Assembly: GCA_963931865.1 (NCBI GenBank) | Contig: OZ007507.1 | Location: 12,066,932 to 12,130,931, forward strand | Source: Axinella damicornis | Taxonomy: Eukaryota > Porifera > Demospongiae > Axinellida > Axinellidae | Length of the DNA stretch: 64,000 nt | Direction of reading: 5' to 3' | Shown: positions 22,805-39,533 of the stretch, in pieces | How positions within the stretch are numbered: position 1 is the stretch's first letter | How the letters are laid out: the number at the start of each line of letters is the position of its first letter | Program-made: the position numbers and the translations under genes | Notes under the pieces: model-generated | The model's input: the letters and a program-made list of their open reading frames with translations, nothing else | Databases searched by the model: none | What the model was told of the DNA's origin: nothing

Positions 22805-23099
22805 AAGTATGCATACACTGGCCAAGATTCGATCAGGGCGTTCTCAGCCTAGAAATATTTGTCGAGCTTTTCATGGAAGACTCTAGCTATTCATGGTGCA
22901 TATCGCCTTGTTGGTTATGACCAAGAAGAGTGACCAATGGAACTGCAGAAGTTGTGGTTCAAGGGTATAATGACACGTGCATGCCATTGCATGTGTCTGA
23001 AGACAATGCCCCTACTCACTCTGATGTGACAGCAACAAGTTGCCACTCAATGCCTCATTAACTTATGTGTGTGTTCTGTGTACATGCATGTGGGTGCAT

Positions 23100-23740
23100 G
23101 TGTAAACTAGAGGTGTTCATAGAACACATACCCCGCGCTGAACGTCAGGCCAGGATGCATGCAGTGCAGCTACAATCGACGTGACATCTCTGCCGATGCG
23201 CATGGGCTGCTATCGCATATACTGTGTTCGTGTATGGCCATATCCAAGGTGTGGGAGTGACCGCTTACCGTATAAGCTTATACTATATTGTGAAGCTGGA
23301 GAGGTGGGGCCAAATGTTACGAATAATAGGAAATAGCTGGAAAAAACAGCCGAAACAATAGCCATGATGTCTGTGAAGTACATAGATCGTGAGAAAGCAC
23401 TGTTTCCTAGCGGTCATCTCGAAGCATGAAGTTTCCAAATGCACTGCGTGTCCTGTTCTTGAAGTCACGAAGAGGTGGAGCCAATGTTATGAATAGTTAT
23501 AAAAGTAGGAAATAGCCGAAATACAGCGAAACGGAGCGCCTTGACTTCAGTCAGGTACACGTAGAGCAGTTTTTTGCTATTTGCTATTGTTTGACTCCAT
23601 TTCGATGGTTTATGAGAGTAGATTTCAATTTTTTTCGCCTGACAGACAGACGACAGACAGACGACAGACAGACGACAGACAGACAAAACCGATTGCTTAG
23701 CCCCGCTTCGCGCATGCGCGCGCGGGGTAAATACATAAGT
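23100..23740. repeat. Dispersed repeat ending in gcgcatgcgcg...cggggtaaat
   Basis: Two internal segments resemble each other (gaggtggggccaaatgttacgaat near 23300; gaggtggagccaatgttatgaat near 23470). The right part has a gacagacagac tetramer run and ends ccccgcttcgcgcatgcgcg. Its reverse complement matches the start of the insertion at 49080-49534 (accccgtgcgcatgcgc ... atcggtttgtctgtc), so both belong to one repeat family. Confidence 0.55.
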
Positions 23741-24021
23741 AGCTATAGCTTACTTGCTGTTGTATGACTTTTGTGGCATATTCTCACTGTACTGTACCTT
23801 GAATGTGTAGATGTCAGTTGTGCATGCATGCGTAATTCCATGGTTTTACTTCCTGTATTTGTATGGTTCTGTTTCCTGTATTGGTCCTTTATAAGTTGTG
23901 CCATTTGTATTTTGGATCAGCGCAAGAGTATCACCTAGGTCTTGTACCAGTGTTGCTCTCGCTCGGGTTATCACAACTTACGTGTAGCTATAGTGTTCCC
24001 CTAAATGGGGTTTCTTAATTG

Positions 24022-24275
24022 AACTCATGGAACTGGAATGTTTCTTTTTGCAGCTGGCCTTGAGGTTTAGCTACACTCACTCTTGTTTATATGTTCATGT
24101 TATTGTAGCAGGCAGTTATTTTTTCAATACGGTTAGAATTAATAGGATGTGTGGTAATATTGCTCACGGAACTGGATGTTTCTTTTTGCAGCTGGTCTTG
24201 AGGTTACACTCACTCTTGTTTATAATATTATGTTGATGTTATTGTAGCAGACAGTTATTTTTTCAATTTGCACCT
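24022..24275 (+). pseudogene. Two eroded copies of a segment of the downstream beta-helix gene
   Basis: 24022-24142 and 24160-24275 each resemble about 100 bp of the neighbouring gene at 25108-25220: ggaactggaatgttt, then cttgaggtt/cttgatgttt, then cttgttta, then gttattgta, then cagttattttttcaat. Reading frames are broken in both. They are local, diverged duplicates of one beta-helix coil region. Confidence 0.75.
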
Positions 24276-24433
24276 TCACTGCATATATATAGCTGTGTAG
24301 CTATTCCCATTATTAGTGCTGAGCAACAACAAGTCTAGCTGGCAGTGTAGTGTATTCAGAAGTATATAGCAAGCTATCTATTCTCCCGTCGCTGTGTCCT
24401 GCACTGAAGAGGCAACAATAGCAATTGTTCATA

Positions 24434-27400
24434 ATGAGTATGTCTTCCCTTCCTATTCTGCTACTAGTAAGTGCCATCATCAACATCTGTTCAATGCAGC
24501 AGGTGGTTTATGTCATCTCTTCAAGTTCAACACGAGCAGGGCAAGCAACATGCCCAGCACAACCTTGCCATGATGTGAACTACTATGCGCTGTATCCTAC
24601 CTGGTATTTCACATCCAACACAGTGTTCAACTTCATGCCTGGGATGCACATAATGAACCTTACAATATGGGCAAATTTTTACTTCGTCAGAAATCTAACC
24701 ATACGTGGTACTGGAAAACTTGAAACTATTGTATGGTGCACAGAAGGATCGGGCTTTATCTTTCTCAACATTGATGGGTTGTTCATTCAGAATATCACAT
24801 TCACACACTGTGGTACAGATGCTGGATTTGGACCACTAGAACCAGGACACCCTGAGTATGTGCAGCAAGCTGCCCTCTGGTTTTTTAATGTAGCCAATCT
24901 CTTTATTTCTCAGGTGATACTTCATAATAGCACTGGCTATGGGCTAATTGATTTCCTGAAACTTGGAAATGTCTCCATCGTGGAGTCAATGTTTGTACTT
25001 AATGGTGCCCAAACTGGTGGAGATATTTTGATCTACCATGATACAATAGAGAAGTGCGTACAGAATACTTCCATCACAATTACAATCGAAAGCTGCACAA
25101 TTGTTCACGGAACTGGAATGTTTACCATTCCACCTGGTCTTGATGTTTACATTCAATCTTGTTTAAATGTTGATGTTATTGTAATGGACAGTTATTTTTT
25201 CAATAACACCTTCAAAGGCAACACATTGCGAAGAACATCTGGTAATCTGGGATTCAGGATTGACGTTAGCAGCAAACCTTGCTCTATCACAGTTCAAAAC
25301 TGCTTTATTGACTGGGGAATTCCAAATGGAATGAATCTACTTTTTCTGGGAATAGACCCTTTAAACTGTTCCATACCTTGCTTCTCAGAGGATACATCTG
25401 CTTCGAATACTGTGCATGTTGTCAACACCACGTTTACAAATAACAGGTGTTTTATCAATCAGTTCTGTCCTGGTGGAGGAATGGCCATTACTTTCACGGA
25501 AGGACTGTGTCGTGCAACTCACATACACCTAAAAGATACGATCTTTGTTGAGAATTATGACTCCGGTATAACTGCAACTGATCTCCAGATTGAAGGTACG
25601 AGAGTGGCCAACATCATCAAAATTGAAGACAGCAAGATCATAAACAGTGTGGGTGCAGTAGGAGCAGGAATATCATTGAAGGTATGGTCTGCTCCTCCTG
25701 TAAACAGGATTGCTTCCCAACGAAGTGAAAGTGTTCCTCTCAGACTGGAGATTACTGGGACTAGTTTTGTTGGAAACAAAGCCGTGTGGAATGGAGGGGG
25801 AATACATGCATTTACTTCTGACAAGGCAGAGATGGTTATACTGGACTCCACCTTCCTTCACAACACTGCTGTGATGGGAGCAGCCATTTCTTTAACTCGG
25901 TTTGGCAACCATCCCTCTGCAAATTGCACAATCACTTTCAAAAATGTTCACTTCTTATATCATGTCCCATCATCAGTTTTCGGGAGTGTCATCTCAGCAT
26001 TTAACTGGGATGTGCAGTTTCACAACTGTAGCTTCAGTCACAACAGTGGTACAGGAGTGTCTGCTTCAGCTAGCCGACTGTTCTTCCTTGGAAGCACGAC
26101 CTTCCAGAACAACACAGGAGAGAATGGTGGTGCACTCTCCCTTTGTTTGGACTCCACCATCTTCCTCCATCCAAACACTGACGTGTACTTTCTTGGCAAC
26201 CATGCAAACAGTGCAGGAGGTGGAATCTACCTTCAGCAAGATTGTATCCCAAATCAAATCAGTTGTTTCTTTCAACCAGTTAGACCTTATTATATGCCAC
26301 TGTCATCTACTCCAGAGCTAAACATCAGTATGCACTTTGCGAACAACACAGCTGGAAGGGCTGGGGATGCTCTGTATGGGGGACATGTTGACATTTGTAC
26401 GTGGACTAAGCAGTCGATAGCATATGATGATGTGTACCAACCACATCAATTAGCTGGGTTCTTTGTCTCATTTAAGGGCTTCAACAATTTTGATTCTGCT
26501 CTGAATTCATCTGAATTTCATGAATTTGCGCTTGGGTTTGGAATATTTGACCTCTTCTTCCACCTAGAAAACCAACCAGGCTTATCTCCCATATCTTCAG
26601 ACCCCATAGGAGTTTGCTTGTGTGCAGCAGACAGCCAACTGGAGTGTAACCGGACAAATGAAGTCATCTCAGTTTACCCTGGAGCCAATTTCAATGTGAC
26701 AGCTGTTGTTGTTGGACAAAGAATTGGTGTAGTTCCCGGGGTTGTGATTGCTAATCTCAAAGACCCTGATGTTATCACTGTGTCCAGAATTGTTGAGCTA
26801 CAAGGTTCGCAGTCAGTTGGCAAGGAATGCACTCAACTGAACTACACAATATTCTCCCAAAGGCCTTTTGAAGTCCTCTCTCTCACAGCAGCTAAACATA
26901 CACATTTACCCATGCCTTGGAATCACCCTCCACGTACACTCAATATCTTGCTGTTATCCTGCCCTGCTGGATTCACCCTCTCCAACAACACTGGAGCATG
27001 TGAATGCACTCAAAAACTCAAGGAGCGAAATATCACATGCAACATCAACAGTCAAATGGTTCTTCGTCCAAAACCTCTGTGGATTGGTTACAGCAACACC
27101 ACGCCTACTACCGAAGGAGTGCTGGTACACAGCCACTGTCCATTCGACTACTGCAAGCCGGTGGATCTGTACATAGCCCTCCACAATCCAAATATGCAGT
27201 GTGCATTCAATCACATCGGAATCTTGTGTGGTTCGTGTCAACCACACCTCTCTCTGTCCCTCGGAACTTCCATGTGCAAGCAGTGTACAGACAAGTTTGT
27301 TGCCGTAGTATTTCCTTTTGCTTTGTCTGGTCTTGCGCTTGTGTTTGTGCTCACTCTTCTCAACCTGACTGTTTCGGAGGGAACACTCAATGGACTGATT

Positions 27401-28507
27401 CTTTATGCCAACATTTTACATAGCAACCAAATCATATTCGGATATTCCAGTGCTGCAACAGTATTCATAGCGTGGATTAACCTAGACCTGGGGATAGAGA
27501 CCTGCTTCTTTGATGGTATGGATGCCTATGCTAAAACATGGCTGCAGTTTGTGTTTCCGCTTTACATCTGGGCAATTGTAATAATGGTGATAGTTTTGAG
27601 TCACTACTACATCTTTGCTGCAAAGCTCTTCAGAAGACATGCGGTGAAGGTCCTAGCAACTCTATTTCTCTTGTCGTACGCAAAAATCCAGCGTGCTACC
27701 ATCAGCGCCTTATCCTTCACCACCCTAACATATCCAGATGGACACGACAGAGCTGTATGGCTGCCGGATGGAAACATCCCATATCTTCAGGGAAAGCACA
27801 TCCCACTCTTTATTGCTGGTGTAGCAACCCTCGTGATTCTGTCCATTCCATACAGCTTCCTGTTGCTCTTCACACAATGTCTGCAGCGCAAATCAGGAAA
27901 TACTTTCTTGAAATGGGTGGTAAGAATGAAGCCACTGTTCGATGCCTACTCTGGTCCCTACAAAGACAAGTATCGGTTCTGGACAGGGTTCATTCTCAGC
28001 TGCCTGAACTGCTTGTTTCTTGTGTTTTCATTCAATTCTCTCGGAGACCCTGCACTCAATCTGCTTGCAATCTCACTGGTCTCCATACTACTGCTAGCAG
28101 TCTTACTAGCGTTGCATGGGGTATACAAAAAGTGGCCCACAGATGTTCTAGAAGCGTCCTTCTACACAAATCTTGCAGTAACTGCATCTGCTACTTTCTA
28201 CGCTGGTCAACAGAATGCAGGCAAGCAGGCAATCGTTGGAAACCTGTCAGTGGGCATAGCATTTCTCGAGTTTATTGGGATCATTCTTTATCACATCTGG
28301 AAACACACGTCACTCTCAACAAGGTTAGAGCAGTTTAAAGTCTGCTGCAGGAGAAACAGTCCCTTTCATCACCAAAGTCCACGTGACTATTCAAATGATC
28401 CTGATCGGTGTAGCTCAGATGAAAGTGGTGGTGTGGAGTTGCAACCACTTGTTCTTGAGTTTGATGAGTATCGAGAGCCAGTACTGAGATATGCTGACAG
28501 TGACTGA
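24434..28507 (+). CDS. Large parallel-beta-helix, Cys-rich and multi-TM surface protein
   Basis: Single exon; the first ATG gives 1357 aa. A hydrophobic N-terminus (SLPILLLVSAIINI) is a signal peptide. Residues about 40-750 have many N-x-S/T sites and short repeats of the NNTGENGGALSL type, typical of right-handed parallel beta-helices (polymorphic outer membrane protein-like). A Cys-rich juxtamembrane part follows at about 840-950 (CPAGFTL, GACECTQ, HCPFDYCKP, GILCGSCQP, MCKQC). Seven to nine hydrophobic helices follow at about 955-1295, with conserved-looking blocks NGLILYANI, WINLDLGIETCFFDG, TWLQFVFPLYIWAI, FLLSYAKI and VYKKW. The tail of about 60 residues is cytosolic and acidic. I recognise this as a highly expanded sponge family of unknown function; receptor or channel-like roles are inference only. 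It is convergent with the SPFH-like gene. Confidence 0.9.
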   Translation: MSMSSLPILLLVSAIINICSMQQVVYVISSSSTRAGQATCPAQPCHDVNYYALYPTWYFTSNTVFNFMPGMHIMNLTIWANFYFVRNLTIRGTGKLETIVWCTEGSGFIFLNIDGLFIQNITFTHCGTDAGFGPLEPGHPEYVQQAALWFFNVANLFISQVILHNSTGYGLIDFLKLGNVSIVESMFVLNGAQTGGDILIYHDTIEKCVQNTSITITIESCTIVHGTGMFTIPPGLDVYIQSCLNVDVIVMDSYFFNNTFKGNTLRRTSGNLGFRIDVSSKPCSITVQNCFIDWGIPNGMNLLFLGIDPLNCSIPCFSEDTSASNTVHVVNTTFTNNRCFINQFCPGGGMAITFTEGLCRATHIHLKDTIFVENYDSGITATDLQIEGTRVANIIKIEDSKIINSVGAVGAGISLKVWSAPPVNRIASQRSESVPLRLEITGTSFVGNKAVWNGGGIHAFTSDKAEMVILDSTFLHNTAVMGAAISLTRFGNHPSANCTITFKNVHFLYHVPSSVFGSVISAFNWDVQFHNCSFSHNSGTGVSASASRLFFLGSTTFQNNTGENGGALSLCLDSTIFLHPNTDVYFLGNHANSAGGGIYLQQDCIPNQISCFFQPVRPYYMPLSSTPELNISMHFANNTAGRAGDALYGGHVDICTWTKQSIAYDDVYQPHQLAGFFVSFKGFNNFDSALNSSEFHEFALGFGIFDLFFHLENQPGLSPISSDPIGVCLCAADSQLECNRTNEVISVYPGANFNVTAVVVGQRIGVVPGVVIANLKDPDVITVSRIVELQGSQSVGKECTQLNYTIFSQRPFEVLSLTAAKHTHLPMPWNHPPRTLNILLLSCPAGFTLSNNTGACECTQKLKERNITCNINSQMVLRPKPLWIGYSNTTPTTEGVLVHSHCPFDYCKPVDLYIALHNPNMQCAFNHIGILCGSCQPHLSLSLGTSMCKQCTDKFVAVVFPFALSGLALVFVLTLLNLTVSEGTLNGLILYANILHSNQIIFGYSSAATVFIAWINLDLGIETCFFDGMDAYAKTWLQFVFPLYIWAIVIMVIVLSHYYIFAAKLFRRHAVKVLATLFLLSYAKIQRATISALSFTTLTYPDGHDRAVWLPDGNIPYLQGKHIPLFIAGVATLVILSIPYSFLLLFTQCLQRKSGNTFLKWVVRMKPLFDAYSGPYKDKYRFWTGFILSCLNCLFLVFSFNSLGDPALNLLAISLVSILLLAVLLALHGVYKKWPTDVLEASFYTNLAVTASATFYAGQQNAGKQAIVGNLSVGIAFLEFIGIILYHIWKHTSLSTRLEQFKVCCRRNSPFHHQSPRDYSNDPDRCSSDESGGVELQPLVLEFDEYREPVLRYADSD

Positions 28508-28976
28508 CAATTAATTAGCTATGCACATTTTGATTCCACATTGCACACCAACATGAGTGTTTGTTATTGTATAATTATTGTGTTGTTTGTTTTATATATG
28601 CTGAGATGCTATTGTAGGCTATAGCAGTGTAGCTACAATGTGTAGTTTCTTATACAATACAGTTTTGCAGGATTGCATAATGTGCACCTTATAATTATTG
28701 TATATTATTGCATAATTATGTATACCATCTGAAGTCAGTTTTCATTGAGGGAAATAAAAAAAAACATTGTGCCTAATACATGCATAGCTAGATTATTAAA
28801 TACTGAAAACAACATCATATCTATCACGTACTATACACCATAACAACAACAGACAGTAACTGTTAGGGATTGGAATTCAATTGAATGATCATATAAAAAT
28901 ATAATAACAGCTACACTTCGTACATCTTCTAAAAGGACACTGACACAGCACCTAACAATAAATGTGTGAAGTCCCA
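28508..28976. other. Convergent intergenic region
   Basis: Shared 3' region between the beta-helix gene (+) and the SPFH-like gene (-). AT-rich, with aataaa at about 28752 usable by the plus gene. No other feature. Confidence 0.5.
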
Positions 28977-33161
<4,185 letters not shown>

Positions 33162-33571
33162 CTGTCAGGTGTGCATAAAGGTGCCAGATTGATTCTGGAA
33201 ACCCAACTAAGGCCAACCACAGACAGTAGCTGGGAGTTTGGTTTGCTACCTGTTACTCGCGGGAGGATTAGCAAGAGGAGTCACTCAAATATGCTCCTAC
33301 ATATACAGCTATGACCAGGATTGTAATCCTGTATATGGTAAAGTGGATATGGGTATAGCTTGGGTGCCCACTATGTACTCCAGATACAGTCCTACACATG
33401 TACGACACACGCCATCCAGTCCAGACACAGTGGACTTTGCCAAGGTCGCAGGGTAACCAGCAGTTTCAGCAGCATGGTGACACAGTCATAAGCAGAGTTT
33501 GAAGAGTCACAGGCCATGATCGTATAGTTGTGGCTGTACTTGCATGTACCCCTTCACTAAACTCAAGCAGT

Positions 33572-33767
33572 GAGATAACACTGCCCTACCGCACAAGGGG
33601 AGATAGCACTGCCTTACCGCACAAGGGGAGATAACACTGCCTTACCGCACAAGGGGAGATAACACTGCCTTACCGCACAAGGGAGATAACACTGCCTTAC
33701 CGCACAAGGGGAGATAACACTGCCTTACCGCACAAGGGGAGATAACACTGCCTTACCGCACAAGGGG
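33572..33767. repeat. 28-bp minisatellite, 7 copies
   Basis: Unit gagataacactgccttacc plus gcacaagg, repeated seven times with almost no divergence and no unique spacers. It lies upstream of the SPFH-like gene. Confidence 0.95.
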
Positions 33768-36043
33768 GTACAGACACCATAGTTACAGCTGCGACTGGTG
33801 TCAAGATATCATCTCAAATGTACATCGAGGTGCTTACCCATAACTATATGCTAGGTGGTTCGCGACATTTGACCGTCATTTTTGCTGTTTGACTGCTTCA
33901 CCACATCACAAAAGGACTCTTGACCATTTGACGGTGCTGTATTCAGCGGTTGACCATTTGACCACACACACATTTCACCCTTGACCCGATTATATATGGA
34001 AGAATGCATAGCGACCCAACCCCTTCCTTAGCATACCATATCAAGGTGCCCAATCCTAGCTGTGACTAATTATTATGTGAGTGACACTCCCTTACCGCAC
34101 ACATGGACAACAAGCTAACTCCAAAAAATAGAGTAACCCTGAGCTGCCAGGGTCTTCCTTCATTCGTTAGTCTCCTGATATTAGGCTGGGTTGTCTGTCT
34201 AGCAGTCTAGCTGGGGATGGCACAATCTCCCAAATTATAGCAACTGCCAAACTGCCCCCCCCCCCCCCCCCACCATGATGGCCATTCCTCCTAAACTAAA
34301 TTCCCCCTCACCCTCCTGGGTCCGACCACCAGCCTCCCCGAGCCACCATGGCTAAATATCAGCGCTTGCTGCCCGTCCTTGACCGTCTGAAACGACATGG
34401 TTCACTCCACCGTGGGGGCAGAACTTGACGTCAAACTCAAGTTGATACATTGGCACGCCCTTCGAGCTGAGAACCAATAATTTGCATTGCTTGCATACTT
34501 TGTCTCGTTCCCATACCCTGCATGCCTGGGAACGAGGCTAAATGTCTCATTGCTGAATATATATATAGCTCCATTTCATAGGAGATTTTGGAATAGTGTA
34601 TTAAGCATTATCAATATAAGAACCCATTGAGATACTCCACAACAGCAAGAAAAAAGGGGAACAAAGTAACAAGGAGCAGTGTACAATGTAGAGCTCAAGG
34701 TTTGTGAAAACTATTGCACAGAGCAGAAGGGAATAGGATGACAACACAAATGCAATTAATTATAAGCAATGAACAGCAAGTGCAAATCAAGTTAAGTTAC
34801 AAAAAAGACCAGTAACGGGCTTGAAGAAAGTAGAACTATGTTATAAGGTAATGGGTTCCATATAAAAGGTAATTTGATAAAAAAGAGTACCTGTATACAT
34901 GTAACTACTAAATGGTTTGCACACGAGAGATAAAATGTAATTATAGGAATGAGTACAGTTGAGGTTGAAAATGAAAAGTATCGGCCAAAGTCTATACAAT
35001 CTAACTTGTTTATTATCTTGCGCACCTAAATCCTGTTGTTGCTGCAGGGAAGGCCAGGCTAGCTCTACACAACAAATCTCTGCTTGTATTGGTGCCTACC
35101 CACTAGAGTAAGTTTGCAGTGTGGGGTAAAAATCTGGCTAAACATGCCTAAAACTGCCCCCAGTACAGTACAGCCCCAGTAACGCTCTCGTTTGATTGGT
35201 TGGCATCAGCATTAAAACTGGACGGGGAAAATGTGCACGGAAAATGTTTCTGCTCATGTGATAAATATTACCCCCCTTTTCCATACGAAAAGCTGGGCAG
35301 GGGCCTGGGTACGAGGTTAACGCATACTAGCTGATTGCTGCAAATTTCCATAATTATAGCAACGTTGCTTTTGATTCTAGCTAGTATTGTGAACTCTGAC
35401 TGATATCCATGCCATGATTGTATTCATAAGTTGTACTCTGGAATGTGTCTCTGCACATGCGCAAAAGAGGAGTTGTTGCCAAAAGAGAACGATAACACGC
35501 GTTGGGTTGCACCCGTCGTTTACAGGTAGAAGCCCGGTACCACTATATACCTGTACAGGTCCACTGTAAATTATAATCAGCATGGGTTAAACTTTTGTAG
35601 AGACCCGGCCGGGTTCCACTGCATGTACAGGTCTGTAAGCTGATCAGCATGGGTTACACTTTTGTAGAGGCCCGGGGTTCCACTGCATGTACAGGTCTGT
35701 AAGCTGATCAGCATGGGTTACACTTTTGTAGAGGCCCGGGGTTCCACTTTATGCACATGTACCATAATAAAAACTGCCGTGTATAAAGATGTTTATCAAA
35801 AAATGTTCAGTGTGCATGTTACAAGTACAAGGGGATAAAAACCTCCATCAACTAGGTGGGATAAAAACCTCCATCAACTAAGTTATTAAAAGAGTTTATA
35901 ATGCTTATAGCTTATAGGTAACATATATACGTTGCCATGGAGTATGACCTCTGTAAGAGGGTTAAGATATATGCAGTATAAGGAGGGAAGAGTGTGTGTT
36001 TGTCTGTGCTCATGTTTAAACTCCTAATACAACTATGGTTTGG
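33768..36043. other. Intergenic region with small repeats only
   Basis: A C-run of about 18 bp lies near 34255. A roughly 41-bp TAGCCTCG-type relic is at 34500-34540 (tgtctcgttcccat ... tgggaacgaggcta) with no matching target duplication. A roughly 65-bp unit repeats three times at 35565-35755 (gatcagcatgggttacac, then ggcccggggttccac). No gene recognised. Confidence 0.6.
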
Positions 36044-36569
36044 CTAGTATACGTCCTTGCGATGTTTAATCTTGGATGCCAGGTACACGATCTCATGGAA
36101 CAGGAACACAACGATCCAGAGAAGGCCCAACCCACACCACACTGCCCAGACAGTGAGGGGCGGAGCAATCAGAAACACTCCCAGTGTTACCTGTGGGAAG
36201 GAGGAGGGGAGGAAGAGGAAGTGAGTTAGGAAGGGATTGGAGGTGGGGAGGAAAGAAGGGGGAAAAAGTTCTTTGTGTAGCCCAATTAACCTGCAGGCCT
36301 CATTCCCAGACTCCTCCCAAGCTTTTGGCCGCATACTGTATAATATGCAACAAAAAGGTGGGGAGGATCCTGGGAACGAGGCTAGTCCGATCCCCTATAT
36401 ACGTTGCGTGCTAGAGTCCCCTCCCTCACCTGGCCCAATCCTATGGCGACAGCGATAAAACCGCTGATGGCATGGTAGATCTCCCAGCATATACGATACC
36501 GAGACTTGTCATCAGACAGCGTCTTACCATCTTCACGCTCAACACATGGGTGGCTGTGTGCATGGATGG

Positions 36570-36615
<46 letters not shown>

Positions 36616-39459
36616 ATGCATGGATGTGTGCATGTGTGTGCATACAAGATTGCTGTTAAGGAATAATTATGTGCGAGTAAGCATGCACACTTTTTTTAGT
36701 CTACCGAGCAGAGTTTGGTAGACTATAGCCTCGTTCCCAGGCTCTCGTTCTGGGAATGAGGCTAGGTAGACTATGAGACGTGCTTGAGGCTGGAGCAATA
36801 AGGTTTGAAAGAACTCTACAGTTATTTTATTGCTGTGGACTTCTCTCTCTGTCTCCATAGCTTACGTAATTCCATCAAACATATAGGGCTGCGTGATAAT
36901 CATGAATTTCGAGATACTATTTAGATACAATTTCACATTGGTTTTCAAAAAAAACAATGCAATAATGAGACACGAACTGACTTATCGCATGCTGCAAAAC
37001 TGGCTGTTTATGCTGAATGTGATTGGAATTTCTATGTGGCCATATTGACTAGGGACACTATATGGCTAGTAATGTTCAGCAAGGGGCTCTTGTGTAGTGC
37101 TGGTTAGACGGAATTACACCAGTCGAGATTTCCAATTTGAAAATGCAATGTTTCGACCACTCTTTCTTGGTCTTCTCATATACACACTTAGAAACAGCAC
37201 AGTGAGCTACTTACAAATGCATATGATTATACAAATTACATCATTGTCTACGTAAAGAAGGAAATTACATCATAATAATAAAACTTATAATTGTCTCGCC
37301 ATTGTTTGAGCTGCTTTCTCCCCGCACACATGCTATGCTGATTTTCTATAAGTAGCTCACTGTGCTGTTTCTGTATAACTGCCTGAAGAAGACCAACAAA
37401 GAGTGGTCAAAATGTTGTATCTTCAAAAGTGGAAATCTCGACTGGTGTAAGTCAGACTAACCAGTGCTACATGCTAAGGGGCTCTTGTGTTTCCAAGAAG
37501 GGTTCTTCTACCCTTCAGAAAAGTTTGGAGACTACCCGGTTCTAGTGTCCCACTGTTGTGGGTGTGACTTACAATATCCCATTAAGGAATTGCTGTATGA
37601 GGATGGCTGTGAGCACGATGCCGACAATGGCGTGGGGGAAGTTGGGCTGGCTCCAGGATCCCACCAGGAAGATGATCACAAAACCAGCCACAGTCAGAAG
37701 GAGACCAGCAGACTGCGAAAAGGAAGTAGGGGTCAGGTAGGTGGAGGGAAAGAGGAAGGCGAAAGGAGAGAGTGAGGGGAGGAGGTGGAGGGGAGAAGAC
37801 CCAAGCGGTGATCACAAACAAAGTACATGATGTCTTTTACAGCGGAGGGTTGTGCCAAGGTTGGCTGCACGAAATAGAGACACAATATACTACACCTGCT
37901 TTTAAATTATTTGAAAATCTGCAATTTTAAAACTCAAGAATTAGCAAAATCACAATTAGTAATTATTTCCCTGGTACGGTAATAGGTATATTCCAGATGA
38001 GATGGTTAGAACAAAATTTCAATGTAGGCCAGGGAACGAGGCTAACAATTTCATTCCTAGCCTGAACATAATTGCACTTGTGTCATGTTTGACAGTCTGG
38101 GCCCGCCGGCCACCTGATATTTGCAGCAATACGGCTGAAACTCCTGAAAACATGTCAGTTAATTAGAATAATTGACGCATTGTAGGCCAGGGAACGAGGC
38201 TAACAATGTGTTCCTAGCCTGAACGTAATTGCACTTGTGTCATATTTGACAGTCTGGGCCCGCCGGCCACCTGATATTTGCAGCAATATGGGTGAAAACA
38301 TGTCAGTTAATTATTGGTGTATTATAGGCCAGGGAACGAGGCTAACAATGTGTTCCTAGCCTGAACGTAATTGCACTTGTGTCATATTTGAGCTATCGTG
38401 GTAGTCACGTAATGTGTGATAATTGGAACGAACTGTCACACTTAGCTTGTGCTACCGTTTAACCGCGGCTACCAGGAGTGTGGTTGCCCCTCGGTTAATT
38501 GAGAATAATTGGTGTATTGTAGGCCAGGGAACGAGGCTAACAATGTGTTCCTAGCCTGAACGTAATTGCACTTGTGTCATATTTGACAGTCTGGGCCCGC
38601 CGGCCACCTGATATTTGCAGCAATACGGCTGAAACTCCTGAAAACATGTCAGTTAATTGAGAATAATTGACGCATTGTAGGCCAGGGAACGAGGCTAACA
38701 ATGTGTCCCTAGCCTGAACGTAATTGCACTTGTGTCATGTTTGACAGTCTGGGCCCACCGGCCACCTGACATTTGCAGCAATATGGGTGAAAACATGTCA
38801 GTTAATTATTGGTGTATTGTAGGCCAGGGAACGAGGCTAACAATGTGTTCCTAGCCTGAACGTAATTGCACTTGTGTCATATTTGAGCTATCGTGGTAGT
38901 CACGTAATGTGTGATAATTGGAACGAACTGTCACACTTAGCTTGTGCTACCGTTTAACCGCGGCTACCAGGAGTGCGGTTGCCCCTCGGTTAATTGAGAA
39001 TAATTGGTGTATTGTAGGCCAGGGAACGAGGCTAACAATGTGTTCCTAGCCTGAACGTAATTGCACTTGTGTCATGTTTGACGAAAACAGAACAATTGGC
39101 ACATTGAAAACGATAGGAGAATAAAGGAATAGGAGAAGCTTGAGCATGATCTACCTCTAGCCTCGTTCCCAGGCCACATGGGAATGAGGCTAGATCTACC
39201 TCCTACCCACCTGGCAGATGACGTGAAGGATGAACCAGCACGGCCATGTCCAGCGGTAGTACCTGCCCAGCAGCGCCCCCAGCGGCAGTAGCAGCCCCCA
39301 CGCTGCGTACATCAGGGCTCCATGGAGGTGGACAAACGTGAAGGTGGGGGAGGGGCAGCCAGTCTCATCCGAGCCACCCCCATCCCCAATTAGTCGCCAA
39401 GCATCATTCACAAAGGTTTGCTGCGGCCTGTTGTGAGTGTGCGTGTGTGTGTGTGTGCG

Positions 39460-39533
<74 letters not shown>

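Noticed and set aside
33458..33517. Confident first exon for the SPFH-like gene
   Set aside because: The phase fits and an ATG exists, but the donor GTTACC is weak, so it is mentioned only as a candidate.
33572..33767. CRISPR-like array
   Set aside because: The repeats are contiguous with no unique spacers, and the context is a eukaryotic genome. It is a minisatellite.
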